Shown: positions 33,724 through 43,029, numbered from the stretch's first letter. The stretch: 49,895 bases of DNA from Bacteroidia bacterium (GCA_030430845.1 JAUIKE010000045.1:1-49895), one strand, 5' to 3'. Numbers and translations: made by a program. The notes: generated from the sequence alone by a model not told the origin.

Positions 33724-34155
33724 ATGAGGATATTATTTTTTTTGTTTATATTTATTTGTTCAATAACGGTATTGAACGGACAGGGAACGGTTTTGGGCAC
33801 CTGGAAAACGGTGGATGATGAGACGGGTGAGGCCAAATCCTTTGTAGAGATTTTTGAAAAGGACGGTAAGTTTTTCGGGAAAATCACCAAGATATTATCT
33901 GCTAATGAGGATGCGGTTTGTGATGCTTGTAAGGGTAATAAGAAAAACAAACCTATCCAGGGCATGATGATTATTGAAGACATGAAGCCCGACGGTCAGT
34001 CATTTAAAGGAGGGAAGATCCTGGACCCGGAATCAGGAAATACTTATAAATGTAAAATCTGGGTCTCTGAGAATGATCCGGATGTGCTCAATGTAAGAGG
34101 AATTCACTGGACGGGACTTTACCGTACCCAAAGCTGGAATCGAGTAGAGGAGTGA
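33724..34155 (+). CDS. DUF2147 family exported protein
   Basis: 143 residues. Signal peptide (MRILFFLFIFICSITVLNGQ). The DUF2147 core follows: GTWKTVDDETGEAKSFVEIF, FFGKITKIL, CDACKGNKKNKPIQGMMI and WTGLYRTQSW at the end, giving a small beta-barrel (lipocalin-like) domain. A CxxC pair at about 57-60 is common in the family. Function unknown; periplasmic. Confidence 0.9.
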   Translation: MRILFFLFIFICSITVLNGQGTVLGTWKTVDDETGEAKSFVEIFEKDGKFFGKITKILSANEDAVCDACKGNKKNKPIQGMMIIEDMKPDGQSFKGGKILDPESGNTYKCKIWVSENDPDVLNVRGIHWTGLYRTQSWNRVEE

Positions 34156-34255
34156 GCCATAATAAAAAAAAATGAATTGGACAATAATTCTTTTGAGGAA
34201 GCAGTTATTAATGCAAAGATTTTGAAACAAATTTTACAAATACAAAAGCAGTTGT

Positions 34256-34492
34256 ATGAAGCAAACCTTTACTAAAAATCAATTAATTCGTTTTATGTAC
34301 AAAGAGACTTCTGCATCTGAGACATTTGCCATTAAAAAAGCGCTTAACAGTTCCAGTGAACTGATGGAAGAATTTCAACTACTGCAATCTGTACATCAAC
34401 AATTGCCCAAGGTTCGATTTACGCCCAGGCGTTCAAGCGTGCAAAACATTCTCAAATACAGCAAAGCCACTGCTATTGAGCATGAGGTTTAA
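34256..34492 (+). CDS. Small conserved hypothetical protein, 78 aa
   Basis: Starts MKQTFTKNQLIRFMYKETSASE. The layout (helix, short linker, helix with ELMEEFQLLQSVHQQL, basic tail RFTPRRSSVQNIL) recalls the cytosolic parts of small anti-sigma-like proteins of Bacteroidota, but there is no zinc motif. Likely real: clear start, terminator 68 bp after the stop. No function assigned. Confidence 0.65.
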   Translation: MKQTFTKNQLIRFMYKETSASETFAIKKALNSSSELMEEFQLLQSVHQQLPKVRFTPRRSSVQNILKYSKATAIEHEV

Positions 34493-34559
34493 GCCTCTTT
34501 TTCATTTTCAGGGATGAACCGCTTATTTGTTGTTTATTTCTGATAAAAAAAGCGTTTTA

Positions 34560-34593
34560 AAGGCCGGAAAGGAAGGAATTCTTTTCCGGCCTT
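34560..34593 (+). terminator. Rho-independent terminator upstream of recA
   Basis: AAGGCCGGAAA (34560-34570) pairs with TTTCCGGCCTT (34583-34593), followed by GTTATTTT. It ends the 78-residue gene. Confidence 0.8.
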
Positions 34594-34661
34594 GTTATTT
34601 TAGAGCAGAAAGCAGCACTTTTTATACAAGCCGGTGTTTTCTTAAAAAAAAACTTACTTGT

Positions 34662-34693
34662 TTTGTTTTTGTAAAACAAAGTGTTTATATTTG
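34662..34693 (+). promoter_or_regulatory. recA promoter with overlapping palindrome
   Basis: TTTG (34662-34665), a 20-bp spacer and TATATTTG (34686-34693) match the Bacteroidota consensus exactly. The inverted repeat TTTGTTTT-N3-AAAACAAA (34662-34680) overlaps the -33 box and is a candidate SOS or other repressor site. Confidence 0.65.
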
Positions 34694-34729
34694 TTTTGTA
34701 TTTTAATAAACTGTTTTAAATAAAAAGCA

Positions 34730-35785
34730 ATGGCACAAGATAAAGATGCTAAGTTAAAAGCACTCCAGCTTACAGTTGACAGGCTTGAAAAAACCTACGG
34801 AAAAGGAACCATCATGCGTATGGGCGATAATCAAGTAGTGGAAGTAGATACTATCCCTACCGGTTCGTTAGGACTTGATCTTGCCCTGGGGGTAAATGGT
34901 TTTCCCAAAGGCCGGGTAGTTGAAATTTACGGCCCTGAATCTTCCGGTAAAACGACGCTGGCCATTCACGCCATTGCAGAGTGTCAAAAACAAGGTGGTA
35001 TTGCCGCTTTCATTGACGCAGAGCATGCTTTTGACCGCTTCTATGCCAAGGCACTGGGGGTAGATACCGAAAACCTGCTGATCTCTCAGCCGGATAATGG
35101 TGAACAGGCACTCGAAATTACAGAGAATTTGATCCGCTCAGGGGCTATTGATATCATCGTTATCGACTCTGTAGCAGCTTTGGTACCCAGAAGTGAGATC
35201 GAGGGCGAGATGGGTGATTCAAAAATGGGGCTGCAGGCACGCTTGATGTCTCAGGCCATGCGTAAATTGACTGGTACCATTGGCAAAACAGGATGTTGCT
35301 GCATTTTTATTAACCAGCTGCGCGAAAAAATCGGTGTGATGTTTGGTAATCCCGAAACTACCACTGGTGGTAATGCCCTTAAATTCTACGCTTCTATGCG
35401 ATTAGATATCAGAAAAACGGGCTCCGGTATCAAGGATAAAGATGGGAACGTAGTTGGTAATCATGTTAAGGTGAAGGTCGTTAAGAATAAGGTCGCTCCT
35501 CCTTTCCGTATTGCTACTTTCGACATTATGTTCGGACAAGGCATCTCTAAAACAGGGGAGATCGTTGACATAGGAGTAGATCAGGATATTATCCAAAAGA
35601 GTGGCTCCTGGTACAGCTACGGCAGTGCAAAGATCGCTCAGGGACGTGAGGCCGCCAAACAATTCCTGGACGATAATCCGGAAGTGGCACTCGAAATTGA
35701 AGGAAAGATCAAAAGTAAAATCCTTGGGATAGAATCACCTGAAGACGATAAGAAGAAAAAGAAAGAAAAAGCTAAAGAAGAATAA
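34730..35785 (+). CDS. recA: Recombinase RecA
   Basis: 351 residues. ATP-dependent strand-exchange protein of homologous recombination. Walker [10 protein letters not shown] (about 66-74), Walker [11 protein letters not shown] (about 140-149), and [26 protein letters not shown] segments (about 197-222) are intact. The C-terminus is a charged Lys/Glu tail. Strong promoter upstream and a GC-rich terminator right after the stop, so it is monocistronic. Confidence 0.98.
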   Translation: MAQDKDAKLKALQLTVDRLEKTYGKGTIMRMGDNQVVEVDTIPTGSLGLDLALGVNGFPKGRVVEIYGPESSGKTTLAIHAIAECQKQGGIAAFIDAEHAFDRFYAKALGVDTENLLISQPDNGEQALEITENLIRSGAIDIIVIDSVAALVPRSEIEGEMGDSKMGLQARLMSQAMRKLTGTIGKTGCCCIFINQLREKIGVMFGNPETTTGGNALKFYASMRLDIRKTGSGIKDKDGNVVGNHVKVKVVKNKVAPPFRIATFDIMFGQGISKTGEIVDIGVDQDIIQKSGSWYSYGSAKIAQGREAAKQFLDDNPEVALEIEGKIKSKILGIESPEDDKKKKKEKAKEE

Positions 35786-35795
35786 AATAAAAAAA

Positions 35796-35827
35796 GGGAG
35801 GCGGCCACTGGCCGCCTCCCTTTTTTT
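35796..35827. terminator. Bidirectional terminator between recA and gldD
   Basis: GGGAGGCGGCC (35796-35806) and GGCCGCCTCCC (35810-35820) with a 3-nt loop, flanked by A-run on the left and T-run on the right, so it works for both convergent genes. Confidence 0.93.
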
Positions 35828-36440
35828 ATTTTTTCCATTCTAATGTTTCTATGACTTTTAAGGCATCTTCCTTTACAAGTTCAATGAGAGGAGCCAGCGA
35901 ATCGGTTTGAGTTTTAGTATTAAAGTAAACAGAGCCTCTCAAAAAATGCTCCGTGCTATCTGTTAAATAGAACTGAAAAGGGGAAGCTGCAGGCCCGTCA
36001 ATATTGAAAGCAAAGCCATGCACATTTTGTTCCGGCCGCTCGATCAGGAACTCATCAATGTAATTCGCCTTTTTATTGTGCCAGTCAGCCAGCTCAAATG
36101 CATCAGATTTTAACTCCTCGAAGCTTTTTTCTTGTCCAATTGAATAGTAAGTGAAGTAGATTCTACTATCAAAGGCTGGATAGTATAAGTCGAACCAGCA
36201 GGGGTGCAAAGGCGATTCGTTGAAAAACAAGGAGTCTCTTTGTATTTTTGTATAGCTTGGATACTGAAAGGTGAAAGAGCAGTAGTCCTGGTCGAATGCC
36301 TGATAAGTCCTTTCAGGATATTCGATCTTGGGATACGCACGCGGCTTGGGGGTGTAACTTACTTCCTGGCAGCCGGAAAAAATCAACAACATGCCGCATA
36401 ACAGCCCCAACATTTGAGGCCCTTTTTTTAATTCCTTCAT
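35826..36440 (-). CDS. gldD: Gliding motility lipoprotein GldD
   Basis: 204 residues. Lipobox near residue 24 (IFSGC). The mature part begins with the Pro-rich KPRAYPKIEYPERTYQ typical of GldD, followed by CSFTFQYPSY and the C-terminal AALxVIETL-like DALKVIETLEW. GldD is required for gliding and for the type 9 secretion-linked machinery in Flavobacterium; its exact task is not known. It follows gldE by 22 bp in the conserved order mutY-ssb-gldE-gldD. Confidence 0.9.
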   Translation of the reverse strand: MKELKKGPQMLGLLCGMLLIFSGCQEVSYTPKPRAYPKIEYPERTYQAFDQDYCSFTFQYPSYTKIQRDSLFFNESPLHPCWFDLYYPAFDSRIYFTYYSIGQEKSFEELKSDAFELADWHNKKANYIDEFLIERPEQNVHGFAFNIDGPAASPFQFYLTDSTEHFLRGSVYFNTKTQTDSLAPLIELVKEDALKVIETLEWKK

Positions 36441-36462
36441 AAGTGTCGTATTTCAGGAGGTG

Positions 36463-37887
36463 TTAACTTGCAGGCTGCAGGCTAACCAAAACCTGTTCAA
36501 TTCTTCTTTTATTAGAGGCCATGATTTTAAAGCTAAATGTCTGGTAGCTTATTTCCGTATCCTTGGCAGGTAGCTCGCCGTATAATTCAAGAATTAAACC
36601 CGCCACAGAATCGGCCTCTCCTTTTACTTCATCAAAAAAACTGGTGTCGATTCCGAGCACCCGGCAGAAGTCGTTCAACAGGGTTTTTCCTTCAAAAATA
36701 TAATTATGATCATCGAGTTTTCGATAGATAAGTTCGTTATCATCGTCAAACTCGTCCTTGATTTCTCCGATGATTTCTTCGAGAATATCTTCAAGCGTGA
36801 CGATACCAGAACTACCTCCGTACTCATCCACAACTACGGCCATATGCATACGTTCCCGCTGAAACTCCTTCAAGAGATCATCTATTTTTTTGGATTCCGG
36901 AATAAAAAGCACATTGGTCCGGATTAATTCCTGCCATTCAAAGCCGGCTTCCTTCTGCAAATGCCCAAGCAGATCTTTAACGTATAAAATACCGGTTACA
37001 TTGTCAAAATCTTCATCGTATACGGGGATGCGTGAATATCCTGATTCTTTTATCACATCCAATAATTCTTTATAACTAATCCGGAAATCAACGGCTGTTA
37101 CATCGATTCTGGATCTCATGATCTGTTTGACGGAGACATCCCCAAACTTGACGATGCTTTTTAGGATATCAGCCTCCTGCTCAATTTCAGCATCTGAAAT
37201 GGCAGTCAACTCAATGGCTTCGTCAATATCCTCCCGGCTGGTAAGTCCTGATGACTTGGTCCGCTCAGCGAGCCGGCGCTCTATGGCGGTCGTCCAGTTT
37301 ACCAGGATCCGGCTAACGGGAGTGAACATGATCATCAAAACAGTAAGTGGGCCTGCCATGATCCTTGATAACTTGAGGTTGTTGAGGGTGGCATAGAACT
37401 TCGGGGCTACTTCGCCAAAAAGCACCAGTAAAAAAGTTACTCCAACGATAGCGATTAAAAAGCTGATGATTCCGGCAGTGTTATCAGCAGTCGATACGTT
37501 TTCAAGGAAAGGAAAGGTTTGATTGAGGCTGTTTGCCCAGCCCAGGAAAATACTTTCCGGGAATATTTTTGTAAGCACAAAATCAGAAAGGATGACAATA
37601 GCAATATTGATGAAATTATTACTGATCAGAATAGTTGCCAGCAGCATACGGGGCTTTTCTTTCAATGCCAGGATGCGCTGGCTATTTGGCTCATTTTCGT
37701 TTTCAAGCTTTTCGAAATCATTGTGATTCAGAGAGAAAAAGGCAACTTCTGAGCCGGAAATAAGTGCTGAACAACAAAGAAGTAGTACAATGCCTAATAC
37801 TCCAAGGATTACTTCCATGGAGAAAAAAGTAGTAAACAATAAAAGCGAAGTAAAAGCCAGGAGTGGACTTCCTATTTCAGTTTCCAA
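36463..37887 (-). CDS. gldE: Gliding motility-associated protein GldE (CNNM/CorC family)
   Basis: 474 residues. It has an N-terminal CNNM/DUF21 membrane domain with about four helices (25-45, 80-105, 140-165, 175-200), two CBS domains (about 255-380: MRSRIDVTAVD, SGYSRIPVYDEDFDNVTGILYVKDLL, MAVVVDEYGGSSGIVTLEDILEEIIGEI) and a C-terminal CorC/HlyC domain (about 395-470). Family members transport Mg2+ or other divalent ions; GldE is paired with GldD in gliding Bacteroidota. Inner membrane. Confidence 0.92.
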   Translation of the reverse strand: METEIGSPLLAFTSLLLFTTFFSMEVILGVLGIVLLLCCSALISGSEVAFFSLNHNDFEKLENENEPNSQRILALKEKPRMLLATILISNNFINIAIVILSDFVLTKIFPESIFLGWANSLNQTFPFLENVSTADNTAGIISFLIAIVGVTFLLVLFGEVAPKFYATLNNLKLSRIMAGPLTVLMIMFTPVSRILVNWTTAIERRLAERTKSSGLTSREDIDEAIELTAISDAEIEQEADILKSIVKFGDVSVKQIMRSRIDVTAVDFRISYKELLDVIKESGYSRIPVYDEDFDNVTGILYVKDLLGHLQKEAGFEWQELIRTNVLFIPESKKIDDLLKEFQRERMHMAVVVDEYGGSSGIVTLEDILEEIIGEIKDEFDDDNELIYRKLDDHNYIFEGKTLLNDFCRVLGIDTSFFDEVKGEADSVAGLILELYGELPAKDTEISYQTFSFKIMASNKRRIEQVLVSLQPAS

Positions 37888-37945
37888 GGAAACAGCTATT
37901 GATTAAGAAATAATGTGGTCGTATAAATGCCATGGAGGCTTCTCA

Positions 37946-38419
37946 TTAAAATGGAAGATCGTCATCGGCTGCAGCATCATTGGTAACATCCGATGTGGCA
38001 TTGGAGCTACTGTCTGCATCGCTATTACTCATTTCATCATTTGCAGATGGGAAATATCCGCCACCTCCATCTCCGGAGCCATCCCGTCGACTGCCGGCAG
38101 GAGTGAGAATCCGAAAATAGCTAGCTACCACCTCCGTGGTTTTGCGGTTGTTGCCATCCTGATCCTGCCAGGTACGGTGGGTTAATTTCCCTTCGATGTA
38201 CACTGCCATACCTTTTTTAAGGGTGTTTTCGGCTCGTTCCGCCAGGGTGCGCCAAACAACGATATCGTGCCATTCGGTCTGCTGTTGCCACTCTCCGTTT
38301 CTATCCTTGTAATTTTCATTGGTGGCAATTGGAAACTTAGCAACCATTGCTCCATTCTCTAACCTTCTGACTTCAGGATCCCTACCCAGGTTTCCTATAA
38401 GAATAACGCGATTGACCAT
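37946..38419 (-). CDS. ssb: Single-stranded DNA-binding protein
   Basis: 157 residues. OB fold over about 1-105 (MVNRVILIGNLGRDPEVR, then WHDIVVWRTLAERAENTLKKG, then YIEGKLTHRTWQDQDG), a disordered Gly/Ser/Asp linker, and the acidic tip DDDLPF that recruits partner proteins. Binds ssDNA as a tetramer in replication and repair. Placed between mutY and gldE, with composite element C separating it from mutY. Confidence 0.96.
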   Translation of the reverse strand: MVNRVILIGNLGRDPEVRRLENGAMVAKFPIATNENYKDRNGEWQQQTEWHDIVVWRTLAERAENTLKKGMAVYIEGKLTHRTWQDQDGNNRKTTEVVASYFRILTPAGSRRDGSGDGGGGYFPSANDEMSNSDADSSSNATSDVTNDAAADDDLPF

Positions 38420-38466
38420 TTATCGTTTTTTTCAGTTTTATTTGAATGCTAATATTCTGTTTATTG

Positions 38467-38620
38467 GAGGCTGTCTCAAAAGACCTACAGCCTTTTTCGT
38501 CAGCCAATAATATTCTTTGGGAGGTATTTAATTATCAAAAACGAAGTTTTTGATAATTAAATACCTCCCAAAAAGAAAATTATTTGGCGGCGAATCCGCC
38601 TCAGGCGGATGAGACGCCCA
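38467..38620. repeat. Composite palindromic element C
   Basis: A 27-bp perfect stem (38516-38542 with 38546-38572) with loop GAA, and left flank CAGCCAATAATATT as in element A. The outer part differs: GGCTGTCTC (38469-38477) against GAGACGCC (38611-38618), and small hairpins GGCTGT/ACAGCC and ATCCGCC/GGCGGAT. It fills the gap between mutY and ssb. Confidence 0.7.
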
Positions 38621-38640
38621 CCAATTTAGATAACAGATTG

Positions 38641-39813
38641 CTATAGATTTAAATATAAAGATTTATCCTTTAAATAACAATCGATCAACTTTGGGAAGGC
38701 AAATTTACTTAAGTTTTTCCGATCTATTTTTTTTATTCCGAAAGAATTTAGATCCAGCGATTTTTTTAGCCTGATTTCCAGAAATACGGCCACTATTTTT
38801 TGATGAGTAAGTAACTGCTGATAAGGTGGTGACACCCGCTCTACTTCATAGTTTGCAGACGCAAAAATATCAGAAAAATCAAATGCATCAATGAGGGTTT
38901 CGGCTTGTCGCAGACTGTTTTCTAACTCAACCATAGGGAATTCGTACAAATTCTTCCAAATATCCTGTTCACTTCTTTTTCGGATCCAGGTTTCTGATTG
39001 GTGGTTGATCACCAGATAATGAAAAAATCGAGTTCTGCGCTTAATTTTTTTGGACTTCACAGGCAATTCTCCGACCTGGTCGTTTAGGTAGGCCCGGCAT
39101 TTTTTTTGTAAAGGGCAAGTCGCACAAGCTGGTTTTTGTGGTGTGCAGTGGGTCGCTCCAAAATCCATGATCGCCTGGTTATAACGGGCAGGGTCTTTTT
39201 TGATTAACAAGTTCTGAGCCAGCTGGCGGAAATGGTTTTTCCCCTTGCTGCTGTCAATTGGCAACTTAATGCCAAAAAAACGGGACAGTACCCTAAAAAC
39301 GTTCCCATCCAGAACGGCATGCGGAAGATGAAAAGCAAAAGAGGCAATAGCCGCCGCTGTATACGGACCAACCCCTTTGAGTTGTATGATACCTTCATAA
39401 GTGTCGGGGAAATGCCCACCGAGTTCTTGTACAATGTATTTAGCCGCAGCATGAAGGTGGCGAGCTCTGGAGTAATAGCCAAGTCCTTCCCATAATTTCA
39501 TCACCTCATCTTCAGGAGCATTAGCCAGATCCCGAACCTGTGGATATTGCTTGACAAACCGCTTAAAATAAGGCATACCTTGTTCTACCCTGGTTTGTTG
39601 AAGAATGATCTCTGAAAGCCAAATAATATAGGGATCCTTTTCTCCCTTCCAGGGAAGAGGACGGTGACTGCTGCGATACCATTCCATTAAATGGTTTTGG
39701 AAGAAGGCTGCATCCTTAAAGTCTATGTCGTTCACTTGTAAATATGGCTTGGATGAAAGAGTAATATAAAAAACAAATGGTAATAGCGAGTCGCTATTAC
39801 CATTACCAAACAA
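38641..39813 (-). CDS. mutY: A/G-specific adenine glycosylase MutY
   Basis: 390 residues. Removes adenine opposite 8-oxoguanine. HhH-GPD domain: WLSEIILQQTRV with the catalytic Glu (about 70-81), LKGVGPYTAAAIASFAF (hairpin), LDGNVFRVL with the catalytic Asp. The [4Fe-4S] loop reads CTPQKPACATCPLQKKC. A NUDIX-like 8-oxoG recognition domain forms the C-terminus. The first 26 residues (MFGNGNSDSLLPFV...) are unlike the family; a GTG at 39735 (VNDIDFKDAAFFQNHL) is a likely true start. Confidence 0.94.
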   Translation of the reverse strand: MFGNGNSDSLLPFVFYITLSSKPYLQVNDIDFKDAAFFQNHLMEWYRSSHRPLPWKGEKDPYIIWLSEIILQQTRVEQGMPYFKRFVKQYPQVRDLANAPEDEVMKLWEGLGYYSRARHLHAAAKYIVQELGGHFPDTYEGIIQLKGVGPYTAAAIASFAFHLPHAVLDGNVFRVLSRFFGIKLPIDSSKGKNHFRQLAQNLLIKKDPARYNQAIMDFGATHCTPQKPACATCPLQKKCRAYLNDQVGELPVKSKKIKRRTRFFHYLVINHQSETWIRKRSEQDIWKNLYEFPMVELENSLRQAETLIDAFDFSDIFASANYEVERVSPPYQQLLTHQKIVAVFLEIRLKKSLDLNSFGIKKIDRKNLSKFAFPKLIDCYLKDKSLYLNL

Positions 39814-39855
39814 AAAGCAGAAAGTTGAATTTCTACAGCAAAAATTATGGATAGT

Positions 39856-40422
39856 TTAAGACAGCCTGAAATTCTTATATCTTTTACCTATAACATCTTT
39901 TAATTCTTTTCTGGCAAAGAAAATGCGACTTTTTACTGTTCCTAGGGGTAGTTCGAGCTGTTCGGCGATTTCCTGATACTTAAATCCCTGGTAGTGCATA
40001 AGAAAGGGGATGCGAATGCTGTCATCCAGCTCGTCGATCATTTTTATTAGTTCTTTCATCATGATATTAGATTCTGCACCATTAGAGATGATTGCACTGC
40101 CTGAATTGATATAATATAAATTGTCAGTAGAATCCATGATCGTATTCGCCTTCACTTTCTTACGGTAATTGTTAATGAAGATGTTCTTCATTATAGTAAA
40201 CAACCATGCTTTAAAATTGGTACCCGGGCGAAACTTGTCCCTGTTCGTCATAGCTCTGAAGGCCGTCTCCTGGTATAGGTCCTTGGCGTCCTCCACATTC
40301 TTGGTTAGATTATAAGCAAAAGAGTGTAGTAGAGTGGACATCTGGTCGAATCGATTGTAGAACTCTGGTTGAGACATGCTTGCTAATTTTTGTTTAACTA
40401 AATGCTTTTTGTTATGAATCAA
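39856..40422 (-). CDS. ECF-type RNA polymerase sigma factor
   Basis: 188 residues. Region 2 (about 25-95: LHSFAYNLTKNVEDAKDLYQETAFRAM and FKAWLFTIMKNIFINNYRKK) and region 4 (about 130-180: RIPFLMHYQGFKYQEIAEQLELPLGTVKSRIFFARKEL) are complete. No anti-sigma gene is adjacent. An ATG at 40377 (MSQPEFYNRF) is an alternative start and leaves a more usual 5' leader of about 55 nt from the predicted promoter. Target regulon unknown. Confidence 0.92.
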   Translation of the reverse strand: MIHNKKHLVKQKLASMSQPEFYNRFDQMSTLLHSFAYNLTKNVEDAKDLYQETAFRAMTNRDKFRPGTNFKAWLFTIMKNIFINNYRKKVKANTIMDSTDNLYYINSGSAIISNGAESNIMMKELIKMIDELDDSIRIPFLMHYQGFKYQEIAEQLELPLGTVKSRIFFARKELKDVIGKRYKNFRLS

Positions 40423-40441
40423 TGTTTAACCATTGTTGAAA

Positions 40442-40473
40442 CAAATATACCTAAAAGTTAAACAAAATGCAAA
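40442..40473 (-). promoter_or_regulatory. Promoter of the ECF sigma gene
   Basis: On the minus strand TTTG (40473-40470), a 20-bp spacer and TATATTTG (40449-40442), the same boxes and spacing as for recA. Confidence 0.65.
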
Positions 40474-40793
40474 ATAATCACGAAGGTTTTAATGAATAAT
40501 ATGAAATCTAGCTTGTCTGAAATTAAGAATTTGATTTTAAATATCTGATTATCAGATAAATAATGCTTATTTGTATGAAATCTTGAATTATTGTATTTTC
40601 AAAAAATATTGAAAATTAATCTTCTTTGTTTAAGTTTTGTAGATTATTTTCTTGTTGAAGTTAAACAAGCATACTAAGGTTGAGCCATTATGCCTGATTA
40701 ATTCAAACTATGAGCTAAGTAATTTTGTCCAATTATTTACATCGATAAAAAGTCCGGATTAGCTAAAAAAAGAGAAGTATCTTAGAAATAATG
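40474..40793. other. AT-rich intergenic region, no gene seen
   Basis: About 320 bp upstream of the sigma-factor promoter and downstream of the permease gene. Very AT-rich with short direct similarities, but no ORF, hairpin or recognised site. Confidence 0.5.
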
Positions 40794-41882
40794 TTACCTC
40801 TGAGCCTTAGAAACAAGGTATAATGCAACTATCAGAAATATAATATTAGGCATCCATATACCCACTAGAATAGGAATGGATTGTCCACTGGCAAAAACGA
40901 TGGCAAAGCGAGAAAGAAAAATGAACATAGCTCCAATGCCGATGCCCAGGGCAAGATGCAGGCCTAGTCCTCCCCTGACTTTTCGCGCTGCAATGGATAC
41001 CCCGATGAGGGTTAGGATAATGATGGTGAGCGGCTCTGCACTTCGGCGATACAGTTCTATCTCATATTTTTGTACGTTACCAACGCCTCTGGATTTCTGC
41101 TTCTGAATATAGGACTTCAAAAGCGGCGTATTCATCATGGTATGTTGATTGAGGTAATCTACAAAATCAGCAGGCTGTAAATTGATGGTCGTATCCATTT
41201 GTTGGCCTCTGCCGATGATAAGATCCTCTTTCATATCGTCAAACTTCCGGATCTCGTAATTGTTCAGGCGCCACTTTCCTGATTCCTGGAGCCACTTTGC
41301 TGAATTGGCTTTTAGATAGTAAACCAGTTTGTTGGCTTCAAATTGCTCAATTCTAAACTCACGAATACTGCTGTCCGCTTTGTAGTAACTTTTGACATAT
41401 ACCTTGGTGTCGGGGCTAATAAAAAGATGAACATCCTGTGTTTGGCCCTTGTCCTCATTGGTGTGTATATACTGATGGACAATATTCAACATGGTATTGT
41501 TCCCATTCGGAATGACGTAATGGTTACCCAAAAAGTGGAGTAGAGCAATGAAGCCTGCTCCGAGTAAATAAGGATAAAGTAAGCGCCGAAAACTAACTCC
41601 GGCATTCAGAATGGAAATGATCTCAGAGTTATAGGCCAATCGGGAGGTGAAAAATATCACGGCAATCAGGGTGAACAGCGGCCACAAAAGCCCATTGATA
41701 TACATGACGAAATTAGGATAGTAGTCAATCCAGATCTCTTTAGCCGTAATGGGCGTCTCGATAAATTTTTCGATCTTTTCACTGAAATCGATAATCGCCG
41801 CAATCATCGAAAAGATGAGAATGGTAAATAAAAAAGTGGACAAGAATTTCCACAGTATATATCGATCCAGCTTTTTAAGCAT
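40794..41882 (-). CDS. YjgP/YjgQ (LptF/LptG) family permease
   Basis: 362 residues. Three N-terminal and three C-terminal hydrophobic helices (about 12-34, 55-75, 100-120, and 275-345) surround a soluble jellyroll-type domain of about 150 residues, as in the lipopolysaccharide-export ABC permeases LptF and LptG. It begins MLKKLDRYILWKFL, which is typical. Moves LPS from the inner membrane toward the Lpt bridge. It lies one base after the tgt stop, an arrangement common in Bacteroidota. Which of LptF or LptG it is cannot be told by eye. Confidence 0.9.
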   Translation of the reverse strand: MLKKLDRYILWKFLSTFLFTILIFSMIAAIIDFSEKIEKFIETPITAKEIWIDYYPNFVMYINGLLWPLFTLIAVIFFTSRLAYNSEIISILNAGVSFRRLLYPYLLGAGFIALLHFLGNHYVIPNGNNTMLNIVHQYIHTNEDKGQTQDVHLFISPDTKVYVKSYYKADSSIREFRIEQFEANKLVYYLKANSAKWLQESGKWRLNNYEIRKFDDMKEDLIIGRGQQMDTTINLQPADFVDYLNQHTMMNTPLLKSYIQKQKSRGVGNVQKYEIELYRRSAEPLTIIILTLIGVSIAARKVRGGLGLHLALGIGIGAMFIFLSRFAIVFASGQSIPILVGIWMPNIIFLIVALYLVSKAQR

Positions 41883-41883
41883 A

Positions 41884-43014
41884 CTAAATTCTTCTTTCTA
41901 CTTTTTCAACCATCAGGGTTTTCCAGCTTGCAAAATCACCGGCCTCTATATGCTTTTGGGCTTCTCCTACCAGCCAGAGGAAAAAACTGAGATTGTGCAA
42001 ACTGGCAATCTGTGCCCCCAGGTATTCCTTCGTATGAATGAGATGACGAAGGTACGCTTTTGTATAATAACGACTGGTATGGCAACTACTGTTTTCATCA
42101 ATAGGAGAAAAATCATCTTTCCACTTGGCATTCTTGATATTGATAATGCCCTCAGAGGTATACAGCAGACCGTGTCGTGCGTTTCGGGTCGGAAGCACAC
42201 AATCAAACATATCAATCCCCAGGGCAATACATTCCAGTATATTGGCCGGCGTGCCCACCCCCATCAGATACCGGGGCTTGTCTTTCGGCAGGATCTGGCA
42301 GACCAGCTCGGTCATTTCGTACATTTCCTCTGCAGGTTCTCCTACTGATAGGCCCCCAATGGCATTGGCTTCTCGTTCAAAACCGGCGATGGTCTCGGCC
42401 GATTGTTTTCTCAAGTCCCGGTAGGTGCTGCCTTGTACAATGGGAAAAAGGGTTTGGTGGTATCCATAGAGTCCTTCCGATTGGTCAAAGTAATTGCAGC
42501 AGCGCTCCAGCCAGCGGTGGGTCAGCTCCATCGAGGATTTGGCATAATCGTATTCGCAAGGATAAGGCGTGCATTCGTCAAAAGCCATAATAATATCCGC
42601 TCCGATGATCCTTTGCACCTCAATGGCTCTTTCGGGGCTGAAAAAATGCTTGGAGCCGTCAATGTGAGAAACGAAAGTAACGCCTTCTTCATTGATCATA
42701 CGCCGGTCACTTAGAGAATATACCTGGTATCCGCCGCTATCGGTTAGCATGGGCTTATCCCAGCCAATAAATTGATGGAGGCCTCCGGCTTGCTGGATGA
42801 TCTCAATCCCGGGGCGGAGGTAAAGATGATAAGTATTGCCGAGTATGATTTGGGCCAGAATGTCATTGGCCAACTCATGTTGATGAACTCCTTTAACGGT
42901 CCCCTGTGTACCGACCGGCATAAAGATCGGCGTTTGAATAGGGCCGTGGTCTGTTGTGATGGTGCCCGATCGGGCACTGGATTTCGGATCTGTATGCGTT
43001 ATTTTAAACTTCAT
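41884..43014 (-). CDS. tgt: tRNA-guanine transglycosylase (queuine/preQ1)
   Basis: 376 residues from the ATG at 43014 (MKFKITHTDPKSSARSG); the reading frame extends 29 codons further upstream, into palindromic element D, and is not likely to be coding there. Exchanges guanine 34 for preQ1 in GUN anticodon tRNAs. Substrate-site residues: LTDSGGYQVYSL with the nucleophile-assisting Asp, and DCVLPTRNARHG with the catalytic Asp. The zinc region reads SSCHTSRYYTKAYLRHL, where the usual pattern CxCxxC has Ser at the first and third Cys positions. Overlap/spacing with the permease gene shows an operon. Confidence 0.95.
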   Translation of the reverse strand: MKFKITHTDPKSSARSGTITTDHGPIQTPIFMPVGTQGTVKGVHQHELANDILAQIILGNTYHLYLRPGIEIIQQAGGLHQFIGWDKPMLTDSGGYQVYSLSDRRMINEEGVTFVSHIDGSKHFFSPERAIEVQRIIGADIIMAFDECTPYPCEYDYAKSSMELTHRWLERCCNYFDQSEGLYGYHQTLFPIVQGSTYRDLRKQSAETIAGFEREANAIGGLSVGEPAEEMYEMTELVCQILPKDKPRYLMGVGTPANILECIALGIDMFDCVLPTRNARHGLLYTSEGIINIKNAKWKDDFSPIDENSSCHTSRYYTKAYLRHLIHTKEYLGAQIASLHNLSFFLWLVGEAQKHIEAGDFASWKTLMVEKVERRI

Positions 43015-43029
43015 TTCTATTGTATAATT

